Notes: generated from the sequence alone by a model not told the origin. A DNA stretch of 64,000 bases from Paucisalibacillus algeriensis (GCF_000577245.1 NZ_CBYO010000022.1:124001-188000); one strand, 5' to 3'. Numbered from the stretch's first letter, positions 7,926-16,889 are shown. A program made the numbers and translations.

Positions 7926-8786
7926 TTATTTCTTTATAGGAATCCATATTTCGCTATAATAGTTCTCCGAAGTTGGATCATCATCACTCAGATACACTTC
8001 CATCTCTGGACCTCCAGCATGTTCATATCCTGTTGCTGGAAACCATTCGGAAAAAATTCGTTGCCAAATTCTAGGCATTGCATCAGGCATAGCTCCTCGC
8101 ACTGGGAAAACAGCCCAAGTTGCAGCTGGTATTTCTCTTTCTTCCCATCCATCTGGTACTTGTTCCAAATTCTTTTCTGCAGCAATTAAATAGGTTAATT
8201 TCTCCAACTTCTGATCAAACTCCATACAAATGCCTAATAAACCAAGAGAACCACAATTCTTCGCCAACTCTTCTGCAAAACCATTTGAGTTTGATTCCTT
8301 CCAAAACGAAGCAATCTTTCGGTTATTTTCCCCTCCCACTGTTGTTGTACGAATACTCTTCCCCACTACTGAAAATGTTTCTTTTTCCACAATTTTGTAA
8401 TCCATTTCCACATCACCCTTTATATGAATTTGAAAAGAAAGCTTAGGGTATGCCTTCAAAGAATGACTGTTTTTCTTAGCTGTGGATGGAGTAACACCAT
8501 GAATATTTCGAAATGCTTTTGTGAATGCTTCAGGGCTCTCATAACCATATTTCAGAGCAATATCAATAATTTTTCGATTGGAATTAACTAATTCCTGTGC
8601 AGCTTTCGTAATGCGTCGATTACGAATATATTCACTAACCGTGTAACCGGTTAGCATGCTGAACATTCTCTGAAAATGAAATTTAGACATAAATGCTATC
8701 TTTGCAATTTCCTCAATATCTAGTTCCCCATCAAGATTAGATTCAATATAATCAATGCTGTCAATCATCCTTTGCAGTTTCTCCAT
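7926..8786 (-). CDS. AraC-family regulator with GyrI-like effector domain
   Basis: A 286-residue protein. Residues 1-105 hold two helix-turn-helix motifs of the AraC type (LDIEEIAKIAFMSKFHFQRMFSMLTG and IIDIALKYGYESPEAFTKAFRNIHGVTP). Residues about 125-285 form a GyrI/Rob-like effector-binding domain (FSVVGKSIRTT, then GWEEREIPAATWAVFPVRG, ending EIWIPIKK). This layout is found in Rob/SoxS-like multidrug or cationic-compound sensors. The neighbouring genes do not reveal a target. Start ATG at 8786 follows GGGAG. The effector is unknown. Confidence 0.87.
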   Translation of the reverse strand: MEKLQRMIDSIDYIESNLDGELDIEEIAKIAFMSKFHFQRMFSMLTGYTVSEYIRNRRITKAAQELVNSNRKIIDIALKYGYESPEAFTKAFRNIHGVTPSTAKKNSHSLKAYPKLSFQIHIKGDVEMDYKIVEKETFSVVGKSIRTTTVGGENNRKIASFWKESNSNGFAEELAKNCGSLGLLGICMEFDQKLEKLTYLIAAEKNLEQVPDGWEEREIPAATWAVFPVRGAMPDAMPRIWQRIFSEWFPATGYEHAGGPEMEVYLSDDDPTSENYYSEIWIPIKK

Positions 8787-8957
8787 TTCCCAAACTCCCT
8801 TTCTATAATCAGTTTAACAAGGAGGTATAAATGAATCCTGTTTTTCTATGCTCTTTTAGAACAGGCAATTTTATATGTATCTTACCCTACTAATCTAAAT
8901 AAATATTCGATTTCATTGTCAATCATTTACAAGCTTTTGTAAATAATAACGAATAAA

Positions 8958-8990
8958 AAATGGATGTACCGTTCAACAGTACATCCATTT
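8958..8990 (-). terminator. Terminator of the RNase H-like gene
   Basis: A perfect 12-bp stem (8958-8969 with 8979-8990). On the minus strand it is followed by a T-rich run. It lies six bases past the stop of the upstream gene. Confidence 0.8.
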
Positions 8991-8995
8991 CTTCC

Positions 8996-9652
8996 CTACT
9001 CTATTTCACTATTACTAAATATCTCCACGCCATTTAGGGCTTGTGTTGCTAGGTGATCTGCTTCCCGGTTCCTCTTCCTAGGTACTAATGTATATTCTGG
9101 AGTAATTCCTAATTCATCTATCTTATGTTCAATTCGATCAATCCAACGAAGTAATTCTTCTTCATAACATGGCCATTCATCATTTAATTGATTGATGACA
9201 CCTTGTGAATCTCCCGTAAATGTAACAGGGATATGATGAACTCCCATAAATTCCAATTCGGAAATGGCTAGATGAAGTGCAGCATATTCCGCTTCGCCAT
9301 TTGTATTTAATTCCTCAATGCGAGCATTTTTTCGAACTCGTAATTGCTTTCCACCTTGCTCATAATAAATAACACATCCAAGACCTGAATTTTTGGTTTC
9401 CACATCAAACCCGCCATCAAAAAATACGACAATATTGTGAGGTTCATCTTCCACACTACTAACGTATTTCCTCAGTTCCTTTAACATCAGGGTCGTGTCA
9501 TGATTATCATAGAAAATCATGTTTTTCACACGTCCTGTTCGCTCTAAGTCCTCTGCAAGCAATAAAGCCTTCTCTGGATTCATTTCATCTGATAAAAATG
9601 TTGTTTCTGTTCCTTTTGATGTTTTATACAAGATTTCAATTTTAATTTTCAC
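8996..9652 (-). CDS. RNase HI-fold protein, YpeP type
   Basis: A 218-residue protein with a short N-terminal domain of about 70 residues and a C-terminal RNase H domain. The four acidic residues are all visible: the Asp in VVFFDGG, the Glu in NGEAEYAAL, the Asp in FTGDSQGV and the Asp in READHLAT. The last part (TPEYTLVPRKRNREADHLATQAL) matches the reverse-transcriptase-like RNase H group. B. subtilis YpeP/YpdQ relatives are poorly characterised; degradation of RNA in RNA-DNA hybrids is the expected activity. Intact catalytic residues favour an active enzyme. Monocistronic. Confidence 0.82.
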   Translation of the reverse strand: MKIKIEILYKTSKGTETTFLSDEMNPEKALLLAEDLERTGRVKNMIFYDNHDTTLMLKELRKYVSSVEDEPHNIVVFFDGGFDVETKNSGLGCVIYYEQGGKQLRVRKNARIEELNTNGEAEYAALHLAISELEFMGVHHIPVTFTGDSQGVINQLNDEWPCYEEELLRWIDRIEHKIDELGITPEYTLVPRKRNREADHLATQALNGVEIFSNSEIE

Positions 9653-9732
9653 TAAAAATCATCCTAACCTAAGTAAGATAATTATATTTTTCATTATAAT
9701 TAGTTTGCCATACGATTAACAATTATAAAAAA

Positions 9733-9753
9733 ACTCTAGGAATTTCCTAGAGT
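9733..9753 (-). terminator. Terminator of mvaS
   Basis: Perfect 9-bp stem ACTCTAGGA (9733-9741) with TCCTAGAGT (9745-9753). On the minus strand the stem is followed by seven Ts. Confidence 0.85.
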
Positions 9754-9767
9754 TGTTCTTTTATTAA

Positions 9768-10937
9768 CTACACATTTTTATTAACATATTGGCGTTTATT
9801 ATCCAGTGTTCCACTTAAAACAATTGTTGCTGGATCCTTTGATATATCTAATTCCATATCAGAACCATCAGCTGGTAATGTTTCTTCAAAGATTATTTCA
9901 TATTCTTCCACCGATACTTCTTTCCGTGAATTAAATAATTTCTGATGCCCCTCAATATGTAAATAGTCACGATAATTAGGTTGAAGAGCCCCTGTGAAGA
10001 ACTCTCCTACAGCTCCAGAACCATAACTAAACATTCCGATTCTTGAGCCATCACTTAATTTTTTATTCTCCAGTAATGAGAGCAAGCTCAAATAAAGAGA
10101 ACCAGTATATATATTACCAACATTTCGATTATAGGTTGTACTAATTTGATAATTTTCTAATAGACGTTCGCGTATATCCTCTGGTGCTTCATCTAAGATT
10201 GTACGTAATGCCTTTAATCCCATTTTCGTATATGGTAGGTGAAAACAAATTGCTTCCATATCTGTTAATTCTAGACCAGACTTTTCCTTATATACTTCCC
10301 ATACCTTATTGAAGAATAAGATATATTGTTCATTGGAAAATTTCCCATCGACAAAAGCCTTGTCCGAATAGATTGGTCGCCAAAAGTCCATAATATCATT
10401 TGTCAAATATACATTATGTTTTTCAAGCTCCATAATTCGTGGATTAGCACTTATAATCATCGCAACTGCACCCGCACCTTGGGTTGATTCCCCTGAGGTA
10501 TTTAACCCATAACGTGCGATATCTGTCCCTAAAACCAACACCTTACTTTCTGGGTTTAATGCGATATGACCTTTTGCCATTTGGATTCCTGCAGTTGCTG
10601 CGTAGCATGCTTGTTTTACTTCCACTGCACGTGCATTAGGATTTAACCCCAAAAGGCGATGAACATAAACTGCACCAGATTTTGAATGATCAATTCCTGA
10701 TTCAGAACCAAATATGACAAAATCAATTTTAGCCCTGTCTTCGTCATCTATTATTTCTAATGCAGCATTTGCAGCTAAAGTTACGGAATCCTGTGTTACC
10801 GGGGCAACTGACATTTGACTCTGGCCAATTCCTATTGTAAACTTCTCAGGTTCTACATCCCTAGCAACCGCAAGTTTGTTCATATCCACATACATATGTG
10901 GTGTATAAAACCCTATTTTATCTATACCTATTTTCAT
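9768..10937 (-). CDS. mvaS: Hydroxymethylglutaryl-CoA synthase
   Basis: A 389-residue thiolase-fold enzyme that condenses acetyl-CoA with acetoacetyl-CoA, the second step of the mevalonate route to isoprenoids. Catalytic residues sit at expected positions: Glu79 (FGSESGID), Cys111 (KQACYAATAG) and a His in CFHLPYTKMG. Length matches the bacterial MvaS family. Start ATG follows AAAGGAG. Most Bacillus species make isoprenoids by the MEP route, so this gene points to a lineage with the mevalonate route or with both. No mvaA, mvaK1, mvaD or mvaK2 gene is next to it, so the rest of the pathway must lie elsewhere. Confidence 0.92.
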   Translation of the reverse strand: MKIGIDKIGFYTPHMYVDMNKLAVARDVEPEKFTIGIGQSQMSVAPVTQDSVTLAANAALEIIDDEDRAKIDFVIFGSESGIDHSKSGAVYVHRLLGLNPNARAVEVKQACYAATAGIQMAKGHIALNPESKVLVLGTDIARYGLNTSGESTQGAGAVAMIISANPRIMELEKHNVYLTNDIMDFWRPIYSDKAFVDGKFSNEQYILFFNKVWEVYKEKSGLELTDMEAICFHLPYTKMGLKALRTILDEAPEDIRERLLENYQISTTYNRNVGNIYTGSLYLSLLSLLENKKLSDGSRIGMFSYGSGAVGEFFTGALQPNYRDYLHIEGHQKLFNSRKEVSVEEYEIIFEETLPADGSDMELDISKDPATIVLSGTLDNKRQYVNKNV

Positions 10938-11022
10938 GCTGATTACTCCTTTTTAGTTTCCTCTTTCCCTATTATATCTATATGTGAAAAATCACACAAA
11001 CCAAACCTCTTATATGTATTAC

Positions 11023-11051
11023 GGAGCTTGTTTATATGCTAAACAAGCTCC
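11023..11051. terminator. Perfect 12-bp hairpin after a small gene
   Basis: GGAGCTTGTTTA (11023-11034) pairs exactly with 11040-11051 around a five-base loop. It lies 7 bases past the stop of the 57-residue gene at 11059. There is no U-run, so termination would be weak or factor-dependent; it may instead protect the 3' end. Confidence 0.55.
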
Positions 11052-11058
11052 AAATGTG

Positions 11059-11232
11059 TTAACCATTGTCTCTTTTTCGTTTGTTTTTCTTCCCATTAAT
11101 ATTAATAAATTCGCTATCACTTGCAAATTCTTCATTATGTTTCCCATTACGTTCGGGTTCTGTATTATATTTTATTCCATGGTTCTTCTGTTTTCCGGTA
11201 TCTCTATTCCTAATTTTATTCTCTTCTGACAT
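11059..11232 (-). CDS. Small hydrophilic protein, 57 residues, unknown function
   Basis: The frame runs from an ATG at 11232, ten bases after a strong AGGAGGG ribosome site, to a TAA at 11059. It is followed by a perfect hairpin, so it looks like a real small gene. The product (MSEENKIRNRDTGKQKNHG...GKKNKRKRDNG) is rich in Asn, Lys, Glu and Arg and has no Cys and no membrane segment. Such composition is common in small spore-associated proteins of Bacillaceae, but no known SASP motif is recognised. Function unknown. Confidence 0.6.
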   Translation of the reverse strand: MSEENKIRNRDTGKQKNHGIKYNTEPERNGKHNEEFASDSEFININGKKNKRKRDNG

Positions 11233-11301
11233 AAATTAAACCCTCCTAAAAATACTTTTTCAAGGATTATTATGTCCAGGTTAAATTAACTTATTTCATT
11301 A

Positions 11302-11592
11302 CTATTTATCAGTGAATTGATATTCTACCTCATCTTTACCCAAAACTACTTTCATGTCATATTCATTTAGAAACCAGACGTCTTTTTCACTAAAATAAAA
11401 TGTAATTCCATCTAAGACTAACTTTTCTCCAATTTCTCCATCTTTCCCAACTGAAAGTCCTAGAAAATAATTCGGATGATCGGTTTGAATTCCACCATAT
11501 ATCTTAAGGAAGAATTGAACATAATCCCCCTCTTCAAGTCCCATTTCATCTTTATACCATTGTACTGCTTCATCTGTTATTTGAAAACTCAT
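11302..11592 (-). CDS. HesB-like (YneR-type) protein without iron-sulfur cysteines
   Basis: A 96-residue protein of the HesB/IscA fold family (MSFQITDEAVQWYKDEMGLEEGDYVQFFLKIYGG, then FYFSEKDVWFLNEYDMKVVLGKDEVEYQF). IscA-type scaffolds carry three cysteines; this one has none, like the YneR/YqkB-related group, so it is unlikely to hold an Fe-S cluster. Start ATG at 11592 is preferred because GGGGTG lies six bases ahead; the in-frame ATG at 11616 has no site. The role is unknown. Confidence 0.75.
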   Translation of the reverse strand: MSFQITDEAVQWYKDEMGLEEGDYVQFFLKIYGGIQTDHPNYFLGLSVGKDGEIGEKLVLDGITFYFSEKDVWFLNEYDMKVVLGKDEVEYQFTDK

Positions 11593-11660
11593 CGGTACAC
11601 CCCACTCATTTTTCATTTCCTACACCTATTCTACATTAGATTAACTCAAAATGCGGAGGA

Positions 11661-12191
11661 TATGACTTATTCCATTCGAAAAAAACGTGACAATCACCAT
11701 ATTAGGTATCTCCTTGAGCAATATTCCAGAAAAAGTTTGCTATACTTAATTTATAAGGGATGTGAGGAGAGGAAATTATTGATTGAAGTTAGCATAACAC
11801 CTTGTTATCACCAAAAAAACAAAGCACCGTCAAGTATTTCACGGGTTCCTATTTAAGAATTGGAAATTATCAATTATCTGATTCTGGTTAGGAGAGCAGA
11901 CAGTACGGTTATTAAAACCCAGTGATTACACCGTTGAACTTGCCTTATTAAAAGTCACAGCATGAATCCACCCCGAGGCCATGATGGCAACCAGTATATG
12001 TATCCTTTAGAGAGAAGGATTACAAGAACTATCACTAATTACCCAACGATTGCCTTAAAACTACTAACAGAATTATCCAATCGTCTGGAACAATCGGAAA
12101 TACAAACAACCCGTTTTTCTAAAATAATTCGCACTCGAAAAACGTGTTTCTCTCTTTCCAGGAGTCTTCATATATTTCCGAAGCTAATATA
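11661..12191 (+). pseudogene. Decayed Crp/Fnr-family regulator (copy A)
   Basis: Fragments in different frames spell the family: GEQTVRLLKPSDYTVELALLK (about 11890-11950) is the cyclic-nucleotide-binding-domain beta roll. After an interrupting stop, YPTIALKLLTELSNRLEQSE (about 12045-12105) is the long dimerisation helix. The DNA-binding helix-turn-helix is missing or unreadable. At least two frameshifts and several stops are needed to connect the parts. The N-terminal limit is uncertain. Relatives of this branch regulate oxygen- or NO-responsive genes in Bacilli. Confidence 0.6.
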
Positions 12192-12243
12192 GCGTATTGC
12201 TTCTTTTATGGTGACAATGTTGTTTTTTACCTTCTTTAAATGT

Positions 12244-12654
12244 TTAGATATCGGTTTGATTATTAAAGCTTGGACTCAACTCGCTCCATACATCGAATTT
12301 ATTCCCATCTGAATCATAAAACACAAAATTATTCCCTGAATGACCTCTATCCTCTATTTCACAACCTCTACAGCACTATTGTCGAGATATGTATGGAATT
12401 TCCTTCAATTGTTCACAACCATTGACCTCAAATGTTAGTAAGAAATGTTCGTTTCCATTACTGTCACGATATCCAGATTGTTCTCCCTGAGAAGCTTTCA
12501 CGAGAAAGAAACTTTGATTAGCAAATTCTAAAATAGCCTTATCCTCATCAAGATATTTTATTTTCGCTCCAAGAAATTTTTGATACCACTTTCAAGTAAG
12601 TTCTGGATTTTCTACTGGTAAATAGTTCGTACCCAACCGTTTAATAAAGTTCAC
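12244..12654 (-). pseudogene. Decayed VOC/glyoxalase-family protein
   Basis: From a GTG at 12654 behind GGAGGG the frame reads NFIKRLGTNYLPVENPELT, then a TGA stop where the family expects a residue before KWYQKFLGAKIKYLDEDKAILEF. Later a frameshift near 12395 and another near 12350 are needed to reach GHSGNNFVFYDSDGNKFDVWSEL, the typical VOC C-terminus. One nonsense change and two frameshifts indicate a dead gene. The repaired product would be about 135 residues. Confidence 0.75.
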
Positions 12655-12665
12655 CTGATTCCCTC

Positions 12666-13154
12666 CTATATTTTCCTTTTATATCGTAGTGAAACATAAC
12701 CATCAGATAACTCTTCCGATTGTAGTTCAAAACCTTTGGATTCATAAAAAGGGATTCCTTTATGGTTCCCTTTTTGAACAGACAACCATTGCTCAGTAGC
12801 ATTAAAATTTTTTTGTTGAGCTGTTATCGAGTTTAAAAGAAGTGTTCCGATTCCCTCGTTTCGTCTACTAGGGTCTAGATACAACACGTATATCTCTCCA
12901 ACTTCAAGGCTAGTCATACCTCCACCACCTGCACCCACCACTTTTCCGTTATCTAAAGCAACAAAATAGCCTCCCCATTCTCTTGTTGAACGGGAGACTT
13001 CTTTCAGAATTTGGTCTGGAGAATAAAATTCTTTAATGATGGATTCCAAATAATCCTTGGTATAAATCTCACCATATGTAGCACGGTTCGCTTCTGTACA
13101 CACCTTAACGATGCCATCAACATGCGAAGGATTTGCTTTTATAACATGAATCAT
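12666..13154 (-). CDS. GNAT-family N-acetyltransferase
   Basis: A 162-residue single-domain GNAT protein. Motif A, the acetyl-CoA binding loop, is IYVLYLDPSRRNEGIGTLLLNSI. The C-terminal PFYESKGFELQ is the usual motif B region. The acceptor is unknown. It lies just downstream of a second GNAT gene, a P-loop kinase-like gene and a histidine phosphatase gene, all on the minus strand and closely spaced, probably one transcription unit. Confidence 0.85.
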   Translation of the reverse strand: MIHVIKANPSHVDGIVKVCTEANRATYGEIYTKDYLESIIKEFYSPDQILKEVSRSTREWGGYFVALDNGKVVGAGGGGMTSLEVGEIYVLYLDPSRRNEGIGTLLLNSITAQQKNFNATEQWLSVQKGNHKGIPFYESKGFELQSEELSDGYVSLRYKRKI

Positions 13155-13181
13155 AATAGTTGTCCCCCAAAAAAAGCAGAA

Positions 13182-13769
13182 TTAGAGCAAAGCTTTCTCA
13201 AAACATACACAATCATGTACACGTTTAAACTTCTGCTTCATTTTCTCTTTGTTCTCACCGACATAATGTGCAAATGTCTGGATTGGTAATAACTTTGGAT
13301 CTTTACTTTTTATACGACTTTCCAACTCTTCATTACCTTCCATATATACATGAAGATAGGAATCGACCAGTTGAAAGCCGCTATTTCTATACCACGTATT
13401 AACCCATTTATCATCCCTCGTCCAGGCTTCCAAACGATTAAGCTTATTATCTTTAGCCATCTCTTCCCCCTTTTTTAAAAGTTTAGAAGCAATTCCATTT
13501 CGTCGATAATCCGGATGAACAGCAATATGCCAAATCATACCTCCAAGTCCAGATCCTCTAGAACAAACTGTTCTTTCCTCAACTTCATATTCGATATCCA
13601 ACAAACCGACAATTTGATTGTCTTCTACTGCAACTAATTCAATTGAAGGATTGTCATAATGCTCCTTTTCCTTTAAGACGTTATCAAAATAAGCAGTATC
13701 TAAAAAGGAAAGTACTCTACAACGTAACCACCCTTGTTCATCAGTTGGTTGGTATTCTCTAATTTCCAT
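13182..13769 (-). CDS. GNAT-family N-acetyltransferase
   Basis: A 195-residue GNAT enzyme with motif A IWHIAVHPDYRRNGIASKLLKKGEEMA and motif B TWYRNSGFQLVDSYLHVYME. The extra C-terminal tail of about 45 residues is longer than in minimal GNATs. Its start overlaps the end of the P-loop gene at 13759 by eleven bases, so the two are translationally coupled. Substrate unknown. Confidence 0.85.
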   Translation of the reverse strand: MEIREYQPTDEQGWLRCRVLSFLDTAYFDNVLKEKEHYDNPSIELVAVEDNQIVGLLDIEYEVEERTVCSRGSGLGGMIWHIAVHPDYRRNGIASKLLKKGEEMAKDNKLNRLEAWTRDDKWVNTWYRNSGFQLVDSYLHVYMEGNEELESRIKSKDPKLLPIQTFAHYVGENKEKMKQKFKRVHDCVCFEKALL

Positions 13770-14280
13770 CTACACTTTCCTCCAAACGAAATAAAAATCT
13801 CTCTACCTCTTTTGGTGACGATAGGATAATAACCTTCTTCTCTTTCTCATTACCTAACCGAGCTAGTATACCTGGCTTCTTTTCAATTGGATACTTCCAA
13901 ACCCATTTAACAAAATCTAGGTTGAGTCTTTCTTCACACCCTTCTCTCATATCAGGTCGAGTCCTGTTACGGTATCGAAGGCGCCTTTTTATTACTCGGT
14001 ATAAACATGTGCTTCTTGGAATATCTAAAAATATTATGGTATCTGCCTTATGTAATCGAATATCCATTGTACCACCATAATTACCATCCATAATCCACTC
14101 ATCCTGTTTGACTAACTCATGTTGCACCCTACTTTGTTCCTCTTTAGAAGTACCAACCCAGCCTGGCTTCCAAAATAATGCGTCCAAATGATAGACATTA
14201 ATCTTGAGAAGTTCACCTAGTTTTGTAGCTAAAGTTGATTTCCCTGAACCACCTGAACCAATAATCGCAATTCGCTTCAA
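13759..14280 (-). CDS. P-loop adenylate-kinase-like protein (topology modulation/FlaR type)
   Basis: A 173-residue P-loop NTPase. Walker A is IIGSGGSGKSTLATKLGELL at the N-terminus, followed by VYHLDALFWKPGW and EWIMDGNYGGTMDIRL, the substrate-binding elements of the group often annotated as DNA topology modulation protein FlaR. The LID-like arginine-rich segment VIKRRLRYRNRTRPDMREG follows. It probably phosphorylates a small molecule; the historical FlaR name does not prove a role in DNA topology. The start is TTG at 14280 after AGAGGA. Same operon as its neighbours. Confidence 0.8.
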   Translation of the reverse strand: MKRIAIIGSGGSGKSTLATKLGELLKINVYHLDALFWKPGWVGTSKEEQSRVQHELVKQDEWIMDGNYGGTMDIRLHKADTIIFLDIPRSTCLYRVIKRRLRYRNRTRPDMREGCEERLNLDFVKWVWKYPIEKKPGILARLGNEKEKKVIILSSPKEVERFLFRLEESVDGN

Positions 14281-14293
14281 TAATCCTCTTCCT

Positions 14294-14848
14294 TTATAAC
14301 CATATTCTTTTTACATGAATTAATCTATCTTGCTCGAAAGAAAGCTTATAAATATCTGGCATTTCTAGTTCCTGCCAAAATTTAAAATCATAAGCATGAT
14401 TAAAATAATTCATCATTAAAACCATTAAATTACCATGAGTTCCTACTACAATATTTTTACCTTCATGTTTCTCCAGTACTTTTAATAAGGCCTGAATCCC
14501 TCTCTCTTGTGCCATATGATTTGATTCTCCACCATCATAACGGAAATCGTAATCCTCCCACACTTTTCTAATCGCTAACTTAAAATTTTCAACAGGACTT
14601 TCTGCCAAGGTACGTTCTTTAAAACCTTCTTCCACAAGAATACTCTTACCGATATTGTCAGCAATTCCTTGTACTGTTTCCATTGCCCGTTTGTATGGAC
14701 TTGCATAGACTAAATCTATTTTTTCATTCTGTAGTTTGGAAGCTACGCGAATTGCTTCCTGTTTCCCTTCTACCGATAATGGTCTACTTAATTCATCTGG
14801 AGTATAAGTTGAATGTGCATGCCTGACCAAGTAAATATTCGTTTTCAT
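14294..14848 (-). CDS. Histidine phosphatase family protein
   Basis: A 184-residue member of the phosphoglycerate-mutase-like superfamily. The catalytic RHG-type motif is YLVRHAHSTYT (Ala replaces Gly, common in this branch). The second His is in VVGTHGNLMVLM, and the acid residue lies in YKRAMETVQGI...FKERTLAE. Substrate unknown. First gene of the minus-strand cluster running down to 12666. Confidence 0.85.
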   Translation of the reverse strand: MKTNIYLVRHAHSTYTPDELSRPLSVEGKQEAIRVASKLQNEKIDLVYASPYKRAMETVQGIADNIGKSILVEEGFKERTLAESPVENFKLAIRKVWEDYDFRYDGGESNHMAQERGIQALLKVLEKHEGKNIVVGTHGNLMVLMMNYFNHAYDFKFWQELEMPDIYKLSFEQDRLIHVKRIWL

Positions 14849-15039
14849 TTTATCACCTTATTTACATTATATTATAAAGATTAATATAATTGTAATTCAT
14901 TGTAAGGAAAAAAAGCTTTCATCAATACTTTGTCAAGTGTTAATTTTCACAATATCGTAACCGGTCAACAGATTATTGCAACTTGTTCAATTGTAAACTA
15001 ATAGTAGAGTTTACCACCTTTTTAAAGGAGATGTTATTG

Positions 15040-15345
15040 ATGCTAGCCGGTTTAATGTTAGGATCTAGAAACCATACAAACTTACCGATTTCAGATGAAT
15101 TAAGAGAGTTATTAAATTCTATATATACAACTAGAAAAGTTTATAAAGGAACCTATCTATTTCATGAGGGTTTAGAGGCAAACGAAATATATTGTTAAGT
15201 CAGGGCTAGTTCAAGTGTCAAAACTGACCACCGATGGAAAGGTAATTACCATTGAAAAGTCCGGCAAATTCTTCATCCAAAATATCGATTATCTTAAAAG
15301 CGAAATTGGATGTGAGGAATGTCCTCTTGAGATTTGTAATAAAAA
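15040..15345 (+). pseudogene. Decayed Crp/Fnr-family regulator (copy B)
   Basis: From an ATG at 15040 with AAAGGAG upstream the frame reads NLPISDELRELLNSIY, then RKVYKGTYLFHEGLEANEIY. A stop follows, but a one-base shift restores IVKSGLVQVSKLTTDGKVITIEKSGKFF. This is the N-terminal beta-roll of a Crp/Fnr protein. The dimerisation helix and DNA-binding domain are absent, and a GGTGCCTGTCA-type repeat begins directly after. One frameshift plus truncation. Confidence 0.7.
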
Positions 15346-15353
15346 TTGAGTTT

Positions 15354-15427
15354 GGTGCTACTATCACTCCCCGATTTCCCTCATATTTTGTCGAAAAACT
15401 GTCTACGACTTTTGGTAGGCAGTTTTT
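15354..15427 (+). repeat. GGTGCCTGTCA-family 3' element, diverged copy with hairpin
   Basis: Aligns with the copy at 19754-19827: GGTGC..TATCACTCCCCGA, then ATATTTTGTCGAA, then a hairpin AAAACTGTCTA/TAGGCAGTTTT (15395-15426) followed by Ts. It acts as a terminator-like end for the Crp/Fnr relic. Confidence 0.6.
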
Positions 15428-15530
15428 TATTACTGGTTATAAATCTTTCTCTAAAGCATGATTAATAAATGGATTCTAATTTTTTTGGTACTTAAAATCT
15501 TTATATCTATCAAAATCACCGCTATCATAT

Positions 15531-15559
15531 TTTACAATTTTGTTACAAACCTTTATAAT
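15531..15559 (+). promoter_or_regulatory. SigA-type promoter of the ABC-2/lipoprotein operon
   Basis: TTTACA (-35), a 17-base spacer and a perfect TATAAT (-10, 15554-15559). It lies about 100 bases upstream of the ATG at 15657, giving a leader of about 90 bases. Confidence 0.65.
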
Positions 15560-15656
15560 GTAGGCAACAGAGACAAGATTCAGTAAATTCACACTCTATA
15601 TGTAACTATGCCTTTTATAAAACAAGAGAATTGGCATTAAAGGGGGCGTTATTCGT

Positions 15657-16889
15657 ATGAATAAATCAATGATAGTTCATGAATTTAAAATGATGATGAA
15701 AAACAAAAAGAACGTTTTATTTATTATCGCACTTGTCAGTTTAATTTTAAGTTATTGTTTACTAGTTCTACCAGCAAAAGAAACACCAGATTCTTTCGAT
15801 GCAGAGGAAATGAAGCTGGACATTAAAAATTTGGAAGCAGTTTCACAGGGAATGATTGCTAGAGGAGGTACAGGAACTGGTGGTTTTACAGGTGCAGCGG
15901 CCTTTGCTAATAATATGTACTCCCAAAAAGTACAATCAAGAATGGTAAATGCTTTTGAAGATGATAATCTTAATCGCTTTATCCGATTGCGGATGAAAGG
16001 TTTCGACTATAGTACTGAAGTCGTAGGTCGAGATTGGATGTTAATATCTGGTGCTCCATATCCTGGTTTAGATCAAGGTCGTAATGCAAGTATAACTAAT
16101 CTCCGTTATCAAGGATATTTAGATGCTAACATTCCCGTTACTTATGAAATGATTGAGCAAAAGACAGCATTACAAACCATCGTAAACTTTCTCCTCGGGA
16201 CAACAGCCTTTATGGTTCTATTTTGTGCTATCTATTTTAGTAGTGACATGCTATCCAAAGACAGACAGCACCGAACCATTTTACAAGGGTTGCCTATCGG
16301 CTGGTATCGACTAATTAATGTGAAATCAATGGTTGCATTTTTCTATACGCTATTAATACTTTTTGGATTGTTACTGCTAGCTGTGATTATCATAAGCATT
16401 CAAAATGGCTTTGGATCATTTAAACTTTCTGTACCAATTACAATTCCTAGTACGCAGCCAGACGATTATTTTGGATACAGATTTAGTGAATATGACACCA
16501 TTTCCATGGCTAAATTTTTACTTTTAGCTCTTGGGATAATACCAATTCTTATTTATCTATTTATTCGTTTAAATGCTATTTTAAGCTTACTATTTAAAAA
16601 CTCCTGGATTGTCCTTATGGTAAGTACCCTACTATTATTTTCAGAGCGAATCTATTATTCAAGGACATTAACTGAACTATTTGGTATTGAAATAAGTAAT
16701 ATGCCACAGACTTATTTTGATTTTGGTAGAGTTATATCGGGCGAAAAATATTATTTGGTTCAACTTGAGGCGATTACATATGGAAAAGGAATTATCGTTT
16801 TACTGAGTACGATTTTAGTATTAGAAGCCACCCTATTTGTTGTTTCTCGAGTAGTAAGTAAACGCCGATTCTATCGTAAAGCGGCATAA
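15657..16889 (+). CDS. ABC-2-type transporter permease subunit
   Basis: A 410-residue membrane protein. One helix near residues 18-36 is followed by a large extracytoplasmic domain (about residues 40-165) that contains a glycine-rich patch ARGGTGTGGFTGAAAF. Five or six helices follow from residue 170 on. This layout is typical of ABC-2 permeases that export peptides, lipids or wall precursors, or that confer immunity. It is first in an operon with a second permease, an ATPase and a lipoprotein. RBS AAGGGGG. The substrate is unknown. Confidence 0.75.
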   Translation: MNKSMIVHEFKMMMKNKKNVLFIIALVSLILSYCLLVLPAKETPDSFDAEEMKLDIKNLEAVSQGMIARGGTGTGGFTGAAAFANNMYSQKVQSRMVNAFEDDNLNRFIRLRMKGFDYSTEVVGRDWMLISGAPYPGLDQGRNASITNLRYQGYLDANIPVTYEMIEQKTALQTIVNFLLGTTAFMVLFCAIYFSSDMLSKDRQHRTILQGLPIGWYRLINVKSMVAFFYTLLILFGLLLLAVIIISIQNGFGSFKLSVPITIPSTQPDDYFGYRFSEYDTISMAKFLLLALGIIPILIYLFIRLNAILSLLFKNSWIVLMVSTLLLFSERIYYSRTLTELFGIEISNMPQTYFDFGRVISGEKYYLVQLEAITYGKGIIVLLSTILVLEATLFVVSRVVSKRRFYRKAA

